Below are positions 46,718 to 56,547 of a stretch of 64,000 nt of DNA, piece after piece (position 1 is the stretch's first letter; every line of letters begins with the position of its first letter). A program made the translations under genes and the position numbers. Below the pieces are notes generated by a model. It had not been told where the DNA came from. It was given only the letters and a program-made list of their open reading frames with translations, and did not search any database. Source of the DNA: Tolypothrix sp. PCC 7910 (GTDB taxonomy: Bacteria; Cyanobacteriota; Cyanobacteriia; Cyanobacteriales; Nostocaceae); NCBI RefSeq assembly GCF_011769525.1, contig NZ_CP050440.1, positions 3,287,501-3,351,500 on the forward strand, given 5' to 3'.

Positions 46718-48196
46718 TTACCACTTGTGTTTGATCCAGTCGTAAATTTCTATATATTCTCCTCCTGGAATATTCCACGAGTAGTCATACTCCATACCCT
46801 GAATAGCTAATTGGCGAAACTCTTCAGGCGAGTAATTCCACAAATCAATTGCCCGATTCATTGCTGATTCCAGCGCCTGATTATCGCTTTGATAGAACAC
46901 AAAACCATTGCGTTTTTCTGGTGGTAGATTTTCGTCGTAGTTACGGTCAAATACTGTATTTACTAATCCACCTACACCGCGCACAATGGGTACAGTGCCG
47001 TACTTCAAGCCAATCATTTGAGTTAACCCACAGGGTTCGTAATTACTGGGGACAACAATCATATCTGCCCCAGCATAAATTAAGTGGGATAATTCTTCGT
47101 TAAAGCCCAGTTCTAAATGTACATCTGGGTTGTTATTTAAAAATTGTTTCTCATGCTGGAATTTAGCGTTAATTGCTGGTTCTGTTGCTGAACCGAGTAA
47201 TACAAATTGCGCTCCTTTATTGAGAGCATAATAAATAGCGTGATGTACAAGATGCACGCCTTTTTGATTATCTAAGCGACCAATGTAAGCAACAATTGGT
47301 TTATCTTCTTGGCGGAGTAAAAGCCGCTCTTGCAAAGCTTTTTTGTTATCAAATTTTTTTTCAAAATCTTCTTTGCTATAGTGAGCCGGAATGTAGCGGT
47401 CGATTTCTGGATTCCAAAAATCGTAATCAATACCGTTCAGCACTCCACGGAATTTATCTCTATGTAAATGCAAAGTATGACCCAAGCCACAACCTACCTC
47501 GGTATTACTAGCTTCCCAAGCATGATTGGGTGAAACTGTGGTGACAGCATTAGAGTAGACAATACCCGCCTTCATAAAATTAATGGCAAAGGGATTGAAG
47601 TTGTCACGCAGTTTATCGTATTGGAAGTAATATTCTGGTCGATTTAAACCTGTGGCTTGGAGAGTTTCGATTCCACCCATTCCCTGATGCTTAAAGTTGT
47701 GGATGGTGTAACAAGCGCGCTGATACTCCATGCCATAGTATTTGTACATTTCATGGAGCATAACTGGTACTAAACCTGTTTGCCAGTCATGACAATGGAT
47801 GACATCAGGACGCTTATTGCTTTGTAGTAAAAACTCCAAAGCGGCTTTGCTAAAAAATGCAAAGCGCATATTATCATCATCGCAACCGTAATAACAGCCG
47901 CGATTGAAGAAATTATCTTGAGAGTGGGGTTCAATAAAGAAACACACTCGTCCGTGTACCCAACCGCAGTATACCGAGCAGTTAATTGCCCCACCATACC
48001 AGGGTACAGATAAATTACGATAGGCATCGTGCATACCCCAAATATGGTCATAGCGCATACAGTCATATTTGGGCAAAATTAGCTCGACGCAATGTCCTCG
48101 AATCTCTAATTCCCGACTTAGTCCGTAGACAACATCCCCTAATCCTCCTGCTTTAATTACAGGAGCACATTCCGAGGCAATCTGTACAATGTACAT
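46718..48196 (-). CDS. glgA: glycogen (starch) synthase
   Basis: GT5 family glucosyltransferase that extends alpha-1,4-glucan chains from ADP-glucose. The ADP-binding KxGGL motif is in VIKAGGLGDVVYGLSREL at the N-terminus. The C-terminal GT-B half has YIGRLDNQKGVHL and the conserved EPCGLTQMIGLKYG. The length of 492 residues is normal. The ATG at 48196 (MYIVQIASECAP) is chosen over the ATG at 48214, whose six extra residues are not conserved in style. It is monocistronic and convergent with petE. Confidence 0.95.
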   Translation of the reverse strand: MYIVQIASECAPVIKAGGLGDVVYGLSRELEIRGHCVELILPKYDCMRYDHIWGMHDAYRNLSVPWYGGAINCSVYCGWVHGRVCFFIEPHSQDNFFNRGCYYGCDDDNMRFAFFSKAALEFLLQSNKRPDVIHCHDWQTGLVPVMLHEMYKYYGMEYQRACYTIHNFKHQGMGGIETLQATGLNRPEYYFQYDKLRDNFNPFAINFMKAGIVYSNAVTTVSPNHAWEASNTEVGCGLGHTLHLHRDKFRGVLNGIDYDFWNPEIDRYIPAHYSKEDFEKKFDNKKALQERLLLRQEDKPIVAYIGRLDNQKGVHLVHHAIYYALNKGAQFVLLGSATEPAINAKFQHEKQFLNNNPDVHLELGFNEELSHLIYAGADMIVVPSNYEPCGLTQMIGLKYGTVPIVRGVGGLVNTVFDRNYDENLPPEKRNGFVFYQSDNQALESAMNRAIDLWNYSPEEFRQLAIQGMEYDYSWNIPGGEYIEIYDWIKHKW

Positions 48197-48308
48197 CCCT
48201 AGTCCTCGCTTCACAAAAGTTCATTTTTACTATATTCTTATCAGTACATGAAAAATGTACTCATTGACACCTGATTGGTTGAATGATAAGTAAAAAAAGT
48301 TAAACACC

Positions 48309-48599
48309 CATCTAACAATAATTAAATCTATTAGCATTGATGCAAAATTATGCAATTTGCAAGATGCAATATATGCCTATGGATATGCTAGATAATTGTC
48401 AGGAATTGCTTACATTTTAGGTGTCACTGGTAAAGATATAGAAGATAACGCTTACCAGGGAATAGAGACACAATTACTTGTAGTTCAACAATCCAATGAA
48501 CTCGGATAATTTTCAATATTTAGTTTGTATGGTTGGGGCGAAAAGATACCTAAGTCACAACATTTACTATTTGCAGATGCGTTACTAAGTGAACTTTAA
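48309..48599 (+). pseudogene. degenerate gene with two in-frame stops, family unknown
   Basis: One reading frame gives protein-like text broken by two TAA codons (48393-48395 and 48507-48509): NLQDAIYAYGYAR, then SGIAYILGVTGKDIEDNAYQ and GIETQLLVVQQSNELG, then GWGEKIPKSQHLLFADALLS and a final stop at 48597-48599. The three parts stay in the same frame, and the composition looks like a soluble protein. No good ribosome binding site or start is visible. I do not recognise the family. It is likely a decayed accessory gene between glgA and the cyclase. Confidence 0.5.
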
Positions 48600-48660
48600 A
48601 AATCAAATATGAATTTTATAGTTTTTAATATTATTATAAAATTATCAAAAAATTCTTAAC

Positions 48661-48691
48661 TACGAATTACGAATTACGAATTACGAATTAC
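48661..48691. repeat. heptamer tandem array overlapping the cyclase stop
   Basis: Four and a half units of TACGAAT. The stop codon of the cyclase (48681-48683) and its last residues (GNS) lie inside it, so the repeat supplies the gene's end. Confidence 0.85.
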
Positions 48692-50306
48692 CTTGCATTT
48701 TTGTTTGATAAACCTTCACTAGACGATTAATACCTTTGAAGGTGTAACTACCCATTTCATGAAAGTCTATAGGTTGGGAAAGCATATTGTAAGTTTCTTC
48801 ACTAATTACGCATTCACCAGTGGGACAAATTGGTTCCATACGGGCGGCGAGGTTAATAGTAGCGCCTAAAGCTGTATACTCTACCCGTTGAGAACTGCCA
48901 ACATCTCCCACAACTGCCTTACCGCTATTCACAGCGATGCGTAATTGTAGCGGTTCTTGCCAAAAACCATTGAGATTAAGACGTTCTAAGCGAGTTAGCA
49001 TCCCTTTAGCCGCTGCAGTGGCGCGCTCGGCATGATCTGGTTGTGGTTCTGGAGCGCCAAAGAACGCCATAATACAATCACCAATATATTTATCTAAAGT
49101 GCCGCCATAGGTAAATACCTCTTGTAGCATTTCTTCAAATAAGCTATTAAGTAATTGCGCGATCGCAGTTGGTGTGACTCTTTCCGAAATAGCGGTGAAA
49201 CCTACCAAATCTGCGAATAAAATGCTAATTTCGCTTTCTTCGGGGGGTAAACGTCCATCTGGTAATTTACCTACAGAAATTAACTGCTGAACCACAGCCG
49301 GGGAATGATAACGTTCTAATCTGTGCCGAATTACTTCTTCTTGTTTGAGTCTATCTAGCAATAGCCAGCGTTGGACGCTAGAAGCCACAAGGTTGGCTAA
49401 AGCCGAAAAAAAGCTGAGTTCTTCTTCACCTTCATTCGCCCAATGGTAAGAAGAAAGATGAGCATCAGCGTAGAGAACGCCCACTACTTTATTTTCATCC
49501 CATAAAGGCACCGCCATCACACTGCGAATACCTTTTACTAAAATGCTGTGTTCTCCAGCAAAGCGTTCATCTTTATGGGTATCAGCAGATTGAATAACAA
49601 CTTTTTCTTCAAATACTTTTTGACAGATACTACGGCTGATCCAACTACCGTCAGGTGGAAGATTTTCCTGTTGGGTGATGTTGCGAGTCGCAGCATTGAT
49701 TAACTCTAGATTACCGCAGCCACTGACATCTATTAATAATGCCAAGCGATCAATACTATCTAGGTAACGGAAAACGACTTGTTGTACCTGGAAGAAAATC
49801 TCTTCTATGGAAGTGGCTGCACAGAGATTTTTGGCAATATCTACCAAATCTTTCAACCTAGCAATGGTTTTATCCTTATTATTAATATCGCCATCTTTGC
49901 TATCAGCTTCTATCCATTGCTGTCGTAGTTGCTTGACGTTACGTAATATGGTTTTTTGATCGGCATCATTTGTAGTTGGACTCTGCTCAATTACTGACTC
50001 TGTATGAGGAGTGATCAACAACACTACTAAACTCACATTACCCAACCAAACAACGTCTCCGTGATGCAGCTGTTGCGGACGAGTCAGCAAACGTTCATTT
50101 ACCTGTGTGCCATTTTTGCTACCCAAATCCTCAATAGTCCACACATCATCACCCGTTTTCACAATTTGAGCATGAGTCCGGGAAACTCCGCCAGAAGGCA
50201 AGTATAAGTTACATTCTGGTAACCTGCCGATAGTAAATACATCTTGATCCACTGAAACAACGGTTTCAGTATCTCCATCTTGTAGACGTAGTTTGAGTTC
50301 AGTCAT
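48681..50306 (-). CDS. FHA-GAF-adenylate cyclase
   Basis: A class III nucleotide cyclase of 541 residues. The FHA domain (about 15-100) has FTIGRLPECNLYLPSGGVSR and NGTQVNERL; it binds phosphothreonine. GAF spans about 170-320. The cyclase domain (about 355-535) has metal-binding Asp in LFADLVGF and the second Asp in DKYIGDCIMAFFG, then YTALGATINLAARM. The Lys in DKYIGD and the Thr in VEYTALG are the adenine-selective pair of bacterial adenylate cyclases. The start ATG at 50306 is preferred to the ATG at 50372. It is divergent from a Ser/Thr kinase gene, a plausible phosphothreonine source. The C-terminus is set by a tandem repeat. Confidence 0.9.
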   Translation of the reverse strand: MTELKLRLQDGDTETVVSVDQDVFTIGRLPECNLYLPSGGVSRTHAQIVKTGDDVWTIEDLGSKNGTQVNERLLTRPQQLHHGDVVWLGNVSLVVLLITPHTESVIEQSPTTNDADQKTILRNVKQLRQQWIEADSKDGDINNKDKTIARLKDLVDIAKNLCAATSIEEIFFQVQQVVFRYLDSIDRLALLIDVSGCGNLELINAATRNITQQENLPPDGSWISRSICQKVFEEKVVIQSADTHKDERFAGEHSILVKGIRSVMAVPLWDENKVVGVLYADAHLSSYHWANEGEEELSFFSALANLVASSVQRWLLLDRLKQEEVIRHRLERYHSPAVVQQLISVGKLPDGRLPPEESEISILFADLVGFTAISERVTPTAIAQLLNSLFEEMLQEVFTYGGTLDKYIGDCIMAFFGAPEPQPDHAERATAAAKGMLTRLERLNLNGFWQEPLQLRIAVNSGKAVVGDVGSSQRVEYTALGATINLAARMEPICPTGECVISEETYNMLSQPIDFHEMGSYTFKGINRLVKVYQTKMQGNS

Positions 50307-50568
50307 GTGTGAGATATCTATCCTGGTATCTGGGGTCAAGCATTTTTGGGCCAGGGTATACCCAAGGGTCATCTGTGGGCTTTATATTTATGACACTGTT
50401 ATTAGCATTCCGACAACTATATGTACAACTTTATGTCCTGAATATAGTGAATATTCCGAAACAATTATATTCAGATATACATCAGTGTTAAGGGGAAAAT
50501 CGTAATTAACTTCTTCATTTAGGAAAAAGTGTATTCTAGTTAACAGTTAACCGCAGCCCAGCTATACC

Positions 50569-52047
50569 ATGATCGGCAGATTACTAGACCAGCGTTACCA
50601 AGTGGTCGAATTATTAGGCAAAGGCGGATTTGGTCATACTTATGTAGCCTTAGACACTCGCCGTCCTGGAAACCCCACTTGTATTGTCAAACATCTCAAA
50701 CCTATTAGTAGCGATCGCGAATTCTTGCTAACGGCGAGACATTTGTTTAATAGGGAAGCTGAAAGTTTAGAAAATCTCGGTCATCATGACCAAATTCCTC
50801 GGCTTTTAGCTTACTTTGAGGAAGAAGAAGAATTCTATTTAGTACAGGAATTGATTGCTGGCAATCCACTGTCATCGGAAATGGCAGCAGGTAGGTGGAA
50901 TGAAGCGCAGGTAATTCAACTGCTACAAGATGTTTTACCTATTTTAGAATTTATACATAATCAAGGTGTAATTCACCGAGATATAAAACCAGATAACTTA
51001 ATCCGCCGTACTGCTGACAATAAAATAGTATTGGTTGATTTTGGCGCAGTCAAGCAAGTAAAAAGCTACTCACTGATGACTCCAGAGCAGCTACAAAATG
51101 ATACAGTTGCAGTTGGTACTCCTGGGTATATGCCGAGTGAACAAGGGCAAGGTAGACCGCGTCCTTGTAGTGACATTTATGCACTAGGCATGACTTGCAT
51201 TCAAGCGCTGACAGGCTTAAATCCGAAGCAATTTGGCGAAGACGCGACTAGTGGCGAAATATTATGGCAGCATCACGCCCAAGTTAGTGAGCAATTAGCA
51301 TCTGTGTTAAATAAAATGGTGCGGCATTACTTTAAATTCCGTTACCAATCAGCCACCGAAGCACTGCAAGCAGTGGCTACAATTACCAATGCTAATACAC
51401 CCGCAGCTGTAGCAGCTGTCGTAGGTCAAGTGATGGGTCACTATTTAAAAGATGGCTATGTGACTGCAACCAAAGTCATGCACTATCTGCAAGAACTGGC
51501 TAAACCTAGCTATACTCCCCCAGCTAACGGTACAAATAGCGCTACACCACAAGCATTTACAAATGCTTCTACTTTACGTGCCCCTGAGGCAGAGCATCAA
51601 CTTTCAACTACTACTTTAAATAATCCCACGCGATCGCCTAGCAGTTTACAACCAGGCTGGGGTTCTGTAGCTCAATCACCCAAAAAATTGCGCTGGCTGA
51701 TTGGTTCTGGTGCTGCGATCGCATTAGTTGCTATGGGGATTGTATCGGCTAATAACTCCCAAAAAGCTGCCTCCAAGCCTGCTCACAATGAAGTTCAGCC
51801 AGTCGCAAATGCAAAGACTCCCACAAATAAACCTGCTGCTGAACAGAAACAAGGCTGTCTAGTAATTGTGAGTTCCTCAAACTTACGTTCTTTATCTGGT
51901 TCCGGACAGCGCAAAACAGGGAAAGTAGTAAAAGCTGGTACTCAGGTAACAACCACTGGGAGAACCGAAGGTGGCTGGATAGAAATTAATTCTCCCGAAC
52001 CTGGCTGGATTTGGAAAAGCCGCACGCGGGATAGTTGTAGGAAGTAG
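50569..52047 (+). CDS. membrane Ser/Thr protein kinase with C-terminal SH3 domain
   Basis: A 492-residue eukaryotic-type kinase. The Gly-rich loop is LLGKGGFGHTYVALD, with Lys in CIVKHLK, catalytic loop VIHRDIKPDNLI, DFG in LVDFGAVKQV and the GTPGYMPSEQ activation end. After the kinase (to about 280) comes a Thr/Pro/Ser-rich linker, one transmembrane helix (LIGSGAAIALVAMGIVSA, about 377-394) and a bacterial SH3 domain (NLRSLSGSGQ, GWIEINSPEPGWIWK) outside the cytoplasm. SH3b domains often bind peptidoglycan peptides, so a wall signal is a reasonable guess. It lies 262 bp from the divergent FHA cyclase gene. Confidence 0.92.
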   Translation: MIGRLLDQRYQVVELLGKGGFGHTYVALDTRRPGNPTCIVKHLKPISSDREFLLTARHLFNREAESLENLGHHDQIPRLLAYFEEEEEFYLVQELIAGNPLSSEMAAGRWNEAQVIQLLQDVLPILEFIHNQGVIHRDIKPDNLIRRTADNKIVLVDFGAVKQVKSYSLMTPEQLQNDTVAVGTPGYMPSEQGQGRPRPCSDIYALGMTCIQALTGLNPKQFGEDATSGEILWQHHAQVSEQLASVLNKMVRHYFKFRYQSATEALQAVATITNANTPAAVAAVVGQVMGHYLKDGYVTATKVMHYLQELAKPSYTPPANGTNSATPQAFTNASTLRAPEAEHQLSTTTLNNPTRSPSSLQPGWGSVAQSPKKLRWLIGSGAAIALVAMGIVSANNSQKAASKPAHNEVQPVANAKTPTNKPAAEQKQGCLVIVSSSNLRSLSGSGQRKTGKVVKAGTQVTTTGRTEGGWIEINSPEPGWIWKSRTRDSCRK

Positions 52048-52077
52048 GGATTGGGGACAAATCAATTCAAAATTCGT

Positions 52078-52130
52078 CTTGAAAAGTTTGCTCAACGGGG
52101 GGAACCCCCGCACGCAACTTTTCGCAAAAT
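52078..52130 (+). repeat. modular small repeat
   Basis: Starts CTTGAAAAGTTTGCTCAAC and ends GCAACTTTTCGC around a GGGGGGAACCCCCG core. It is related in inverted order to the element at 16633-16692. Confidence 0.65.
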
Positions 52131-52189
52131 TCAAAATTCAAAATTAAAGAACTCCTGGGGATGAGGGAGATGAGGGGACAAGGGGACAA

Positions 52190-52259
52190 GGGGAAATCAC
52201 AAACACCCATTACCCATTACCCATTACCAAATGACAAAGGACAAATGACAAATGACAAA
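52190..52259. repeat. short tandem repeat array (STRR)
   Basis: CCATTACCCATTACCCATTACC and then ACAAATGACAAATGACAAAT-type units. The array ends exactly where the stop codon of the DCC gene begins (52260). Confidence 0.8.
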
Positions 52260-52733
52260 TTACCGACAACGCCCTTCGGTATTACAGGCAATTTTTTGTT
52301 GACGTTGGGTGATGATTGTTTTTAAGTTAGGTCTTCCTGTGACAGCTAGTCGCCAGTTTGCCCAAATTCCATAGAGAAAATCTGCGATCGCGCCAATTAG
52401 CGGTAACTTAGTGAGGCTATATACCCAGCCCATACCTAAAATTTCGTAAATACGGCGAAATACTTCTACATTTTTCACCAGTGTGCCATCTGGTAATACT
52501 GCATGGATGCGACCCATTGCGGTTTCATAATCAACTCCACCATGCACTTTGGGGTTGTAGTTATCGTCTGCAATATCTACAAAGTTCACCAATCCTCGCC
52601 CCGCATCACGTTTTTGCAGAAAATTCACTTCGCGCATACACAAAGGACAGTCACCGTCATACAGCAGTTCGATTTGCCATGAAGGTGAAGCCACTGCATC
52701 ATAACTGTGAGTTTGGATATTAGGTGAGGGCAT
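52260..52733 (-). CDS. DCC family thiol-disulfide oxidoreductase-like protein
   Basis: A 157-residue protein of the DCC (DUF393) family, thioredoxin-like proteins with an N-terminal DxxCxxC site. The motif is seen as LLYDGDCPLCMREVNFLQKRD near residues 24-44, with the two Cys in CPLC. Later blocks YETAMGRIHAVLPDGTLVKN and VEVFRRIYEILGMGWVYSLTKLPLI are typical. The C-terminal Cys residues (ACNTEGRCR) end at the stop codon, which touches a tandem repeat array. The physiological role is not known. It is divergent from ndhD across 206 bp. Confidence 0.85.
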   Translation of the reverse strand: MPSPNIQTHSYDAVASPSWQIELLYDGDCPLCMREVNFLQKRDAGRGLVNFVDIADDNYNPKVHGGVDYETAMGRIHAVLPDGTLVKNVEVFRRIYEILGMGWVYSLTKLPLIGAIADFLYGIWANWRLAVTGRPNLKTIITQRQQKIACNTEGRCR

Positions 52734-52939
52734 AGAGTATTCTTTATCAAGATTTGTATACTTAACATATTTTAAAAAACTTTTCTACATTTCATGTATT
52801 GATTATTTTTTGATTATTTTGACAACCATCAATAGAATGTAGATTTATCTATGCCTAAAGAAGTAAATACTTATTCATATTTGTTAACAAAGCCTAGTAG
52901 AATAGCTTTATTCACAGATAAGTATTTTTTCTCATTGAC

Positions 52940-54628
52940 ATGATAGCGGATCAATTTCCTTGGCTTACCGCGATTGTCCTACTACCGCTGGTTGCTTCCC
53001 TGCTCATCCCTGTGCTGCCTGATAAAGATGGCAAGCGCGTGCGGTGGTATGCCCTAGGTGTAGGTATCGCAGATTTTGTTTTGATGTGCTACGCCTTTTG
53101 GAAGCATTACGATACCAGTAGTGCTAGTTTTCAACTCGTGGAAAGTTATGCCTGGATGCCGCAGTTAGGCCTTAGCTGGGCTGTATCGGTCGATGGGTTA
53201 TCATTCCCGTTGGTCTTGCTAGCAGGCTTTGTCACAACACTGTCAATGTTTTCCGCTTGGCGAGTTGATCGCAGACCCAAGTTATTTTACTTTCTAATGC
53301 TGGTGTTGTATGCAGCACAGATAGGGGTATTTGTTGCTAAAGACTTGCTACTGTTTTTCATCATGTGGGAAGTCGAGTTAATTCCTGTCTATCTACTCGT
53401 CTGCATTTGGGGTGGACAGAAGCGTCGTTACGCAGCCACAAAATTCTTACTTTATACAGCAGCTGCTTCTATATTTATTCTCGTGGCAGCGCTAGCAATG
53501 GCGCTCTACGGTGGCGGTACAATGACCTTTGATATCACCGCCTTGGGGATGAAAGATTACCCAATCGCTCTAGAATTACTGTTATATGCAGGATTGTTAA
53601 TTGCTTTTGGTGTCAAACTGGCTATTTTCCCGATGCACACTTGGTTGCCTGATGCTCACGGTGAAGCATCTGCGCCTGTATCGATGATTTTGGCAGGTGT
53701 GCTGTTGAAAATGGGCGGTTATGGATTAATTCGCTTAAATCTTGAGCTTTTACCCAATGCCCACGTCTACTTTGCACCAGTAATTGCCATTCTTGGTGTA
53801 GTCAACATTATTTATGGTGCGTTGAATTCCTTTGCCCAAACAAATATGAAGCGTCGCTTGGCGTACTCTTCAATTTCTCACATGGGTTTTGTCTTGCTGG
53901 GAATTGCATCCTTCACCGATTTGGGAATCAACGGTGCGATGTTACAGATGATTTCCCACGGTTTGATTGCATCGCTGTTATTCTTCCTAGCAGGGGTAAC
54001 TTATGACCGTACCCACACAATGGCGATGAACGAGATGGGTGGTATGGGTCAAGCAATGCCCAAAGTATTTGCTTTAATCACTATCGGTGCGATGGCTTCC
54101 TTGGCGCTTCCGGGTATGAGTGGTTTTGCTGGTGAACTATCGGTGTTCTTGGGTGTGACAACTAGCGATGTTTACAGTTCTACCTTCTGCACAGTTACAG
54201 TTTTCTTGGCTGCAGTAGGGGTGATCCTCACACCAATTTATCTGCTTTCCATGTTGCGCCAAGTGTTCTATGGCACTGGTAAAGCGCTTACCTGCGACCT
54301 AACAGATGCAGGCTTTAAGAATCAGGAAGCAGATGAAGCGGTTTGTTTTGGTACAGATTGTGTTCTACCTACTGAAGCAGTATATAGAGATGCTAATCTG
54401 CGCGAAGTGTTTATTGCTGCTTGCTTTATAGTGCTGATTGTTGGGATTGGCTTCTATCCCAAGGTAGCTATGCAAATGTACGATGTGAAGACTGTAGCAG
54501 TGAATACTCAGGTTCGCCAATCTTATACCATCATCTCACAAGCTAACCCCCGAATTTATGCTAGTGGATTGTTAGCACCTAGTATTGCAGAACCTGAGGT
54601 AGCTCCTGTTTTGGCAACGATGAAGTAA
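52940..54628 (+). CDS. ndhD: NAD(P)H-quinone oxidoreductase subunit 4
   Basis: Proton-pumping membrane-arm subunit of NDH-1, about 14 helices. The conserved Glu of the first helices is in [21 protein letters not shown]. The antiporter-like core includes [21 protein letters not shown] and [21 protein letters not shown]. The 562-residue length is slightly long for NdhD, owing to a loop near 450-485 ([20 protein letters not shown]). Cyanobacteria carry several ndhD paralogues; this resembles the respiratory/cyclic type rather than the CO2-uptake types, but this is a judgement by eye. A terminator follows at 54660-54690. Confidence 0.94.
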   Translation: MIADQFPWLTAIVLLPLVASLLIPVLPDKDGKRVRWYALGVGIADFVLMCYAFWKHYDTSSASFQLVESYAWMPQLGLSWAVSVDGLSFPLVLLAGFVTTLSMFSAWRVDRRPKLFYFLMLVLYAAQIGVFVAKDLLLFFIMWEVELIPVYLLVCIWGGQKRRYAATKFLLYTAAASIFILVAALAMALYGGGTMTFDITALGMKDYPIALELLLYAGLLIAFGVKLAIFPMHTWLPDAHGEASAPVSMILAGVLLKMGGYGLIRLNLELLPNAHVYFAPVIAILGVVNIIYGALNSFAQTNMKRRLAYSSISHMGFVLLGIASFTDLGINGAMLQMISHGLIASLLFFLAGVTYDRTHTMAMNEMGGMGQAMPKVFALITIGAMASLALPGMSGFAGELSVFLGVTTSDVYSSTFCTVTVFLAAVGVILTPIYLLSMLRQVFYGTGKALTCDLTDAGFKNQEADEAVCFGTDCVLPTEAVYRDANLREVFIAACFIVLIVGIGFYPKVAMQMYDVKTVAVNTQVRQSYTIISQANPRIYASGLLAPSIAEPEVAPVLATMK

Positions 54629-54659
54629 GCTTTCCCACCTAGATTATCTGTCGAAGCGT

Positions 54660-54695
54660 AGCGATCGCTCTTTTGGAGGGCGATCGCTTTTATTT
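54660..54695 (+). terminator. ndhD terminator formed by HIP1 octamers
   Basis: AGCGATCGC (54660-54668) pairs with GCGATCGCT (54680-54688) around 11 bases, followed by TTTATTT. Two HIP1-type octamers form the stem arms. Confidence 0.7.
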
Positions 54696-54769
54696 GGGGA
54701 CTGGGGATTGGGGACTGGGTATTGGTGACTGGGGACTGGGGAACTAACCATTACCAATTACCCATTACC
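54690..54769. repeat. short tandem repeat array (STRR)
   Basis: GGGGACTGGGGATTGGGGAC-type units followed by the opposite-sense type ACCATTACCAATTACCC. It ends right at the gatB stop codon (54770). Confidence 0.8.
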
Positions 54770-56245
54770 CTAAGAGTTTAACGCTTTCTCAACCAATTCA
54801 TTAGTCAGCTTTGGATCAGCGCGTTTTTCGGTCTTTTTCAGAACTTGTCCTACAAAGAAGCCTTTGAGGTTCACATTACCGTTGCGGTATTTTTCCAGTT
54901 CTTTGGGATTGGCGGCGATCACTTCATCAACGATAGGTTGTAACACAGCTGGATCACCGATCAGTTCTTGTCCCGCAAAAGCTTTTTCTGGAGGAACACC
55001 ATTGAGCAAATCTGGTAACTTTTGTTTAGCTTGAGCGTTGCTGATTTTACCTTTTTCAATGCGAACAATCACATCAGCGAGACTTTGGGGAGTCAAAGCA
55101 ATTTCGCTAATGCTGAGTTTTTGCTTATTCAAATAAGCTGCAATATCTTGAGTAATCCAGTTTGCTGCGGCTTTAGCATTTGCACCAGCTGCGATCGCAG
55201 CTTCAAAATAGTCAGCTACAGGACGATCCTCTGTCAATACTCTGGTATCGTAAGCCGAAAGCCCTAACTCACTTTCATAACGATGGCGTTTTTGCGCGGG
55301 TAGTTCGGGAAGTTCGCTGCGCCAACCATCTAATTGTTCGTTAGAAACCTCAATCGGTGCTAAATCTGGTTCGGGGAAATAGCGGTAATCGCTAGAACCT
55401 TCCTTAGTCCGCATACTAATTGTACGTTGCGAACCTTCTTCCCACAGCCGAGTTTCTTGAATAATGCGTTCGCCTGCTTCTACAGCAGCAATTTGGCGTT
55501 CAATTTCGTATTCAATCGCCCTTTGGATGGCGTTGAATGAGTTCATGTTTTTAATCTCTACTTTTGTGCCAAACTCTTTTTGTCCTACGGGACGGACAGA
55601 GATGTTGACATCGCAACGTAGAGAACCTTCTTGCATATTGCCATCACTTACGCCCAGATACCGTAAAACCCGACGTAATTCTTGAGCATATTCTGCGGCT
55701 TCTTGTCCAGTACGTAAATCAGGTTCCGAAACAATTTCTACCAAGGGTACACCCGCGCGATTGTAATCTACCAAGGAATAGGTAGAACCGGAAAGGCGCT
55801 CACTCCCAGCGTGTACTAATTTACCTGCATCTTCTTCCATATGCAGCCGTGTAATCCCAATCCGTTTGCGAGTGGGGTTACCATCAGCATCTACCAATTC
55901 AATTTCTAACCAACCATGTTCAGCGATTGGTAAGTCATATTGCGATATTTGGTAATTTTTGGGTAAATCTGGATAAAAATACTGTTTACGGTCAAATTTG
56001 CTATATTTGGCGATTTGGCAATTCAATGCCAAACCTGCTTTGACAGCATATTCTAGTACTTTTTGGTTGAGTACAGGTAAAACCCCAGGTAAACCCATAC
56101 AAATCGGGTCAATGTTAGTATTGGGGTCACCACCGAATGCTGTAGAGCTGCTAGAGAAAATCTTGGTGTTGGTACTCAGCTGACAATGGGTTTCTAAACC
56201 AATAATCGCTTCGTATTCAGTTTTTACAGTTGTAGCAGAAGTCAT
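54770..56245 (-). CDS. gatB: aspartyl/glutamyl-tRNA amidotransferase subunit B
   Basis: Subunit of GatCAB that turns Glu-tRNA-Gln (and Asp-tRNA-Asn) into Gln-tRNA-Gln. It has the GatB signature EAIIGLETHCQLSTNTKIFS at the N-terminus, then LPGVLPVLN and DYNRAGVPLVEIVSEPDL. The C-terminal YqeY-like helical part has ITQDIAAYLN and the tail KGFFVGQVLKKTEKRADPKL. The length of 491 residues is normal. The stop codon touches a tandem repeat array. gatA and gatC are not near. Confidence 0.97.
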   Translation of the reverse strand: MTSATTVKTEYEAIIGLETHCQLSTNTKIFSSSSTAFGGDPNTNIDPICMGLPGVLPVLNQKVLEYAVKAGLALNCQIAKYSKFDRKQYFYPDLPKNYQISQYDLPIAEHGWLEIELVDADGNPTRKRIGITRLHMEEDAGKLVHAGSERLSGSTYSLVDYNRAGVPLVEIVSEPDLRTGQEAAEYAQELRRVLRYLGVSDGNMQEGSLRCDVNISVRPVGQKEFGTKVEIKNMNSFNAIQRAIEYEIERQIAAVEAGERIIQETRLWEEGSQRTISMRTKEGSSDYRYFPEPDLAPIEVSNEQLDGWRSELPELPAQKRHRYESELGLSAYDTRVLTEDRPVADYFEAAIAAGANAKAAANWITQDIAAYLNKQKLSISEIALTPQSLADVIVRIEKGKISNAQAKQKLPDLLNGVPPEKAFAGQELIGDPAVLQPIVDEVIAANPKELEKYRNGNVNLKGFFVGQVLKKTEKRADPKLTNELVEKALNS

Positions 56246-56547
56246 AAAATCAAAAATCGGTCATAATCCTACTTTAGGGTACTATTGTACCTGCGTTATC
56301 AGTTGCTCTGAAGCCGGAAACAGTACTGATTGCTGAGTCAACTGGATAGGGATTGCCGATCTGAGGTGAAAGGGAACAAGCAACAGTCAAGAGTTATTTT
56401 CCTTTCCCTCATTCTTAATTACCTATGAGAAAACTCGTAGCCTAATTGTTAAAACTAAATATTGAATAAGGTATAAATATTACACGTGGCAAAATCAGGT
56501 GCTACGGTAAAACACTTCAAAATCCTTAATAAAAGGTTTTTAGATGG
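56246..56547. other. intergenic region between divergent gatB and TPR-CHAT genes
   Basis: About 300 bp with no gene. It must hold both promoters. No repeat or operator was recognised. Confidence 0.4.
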
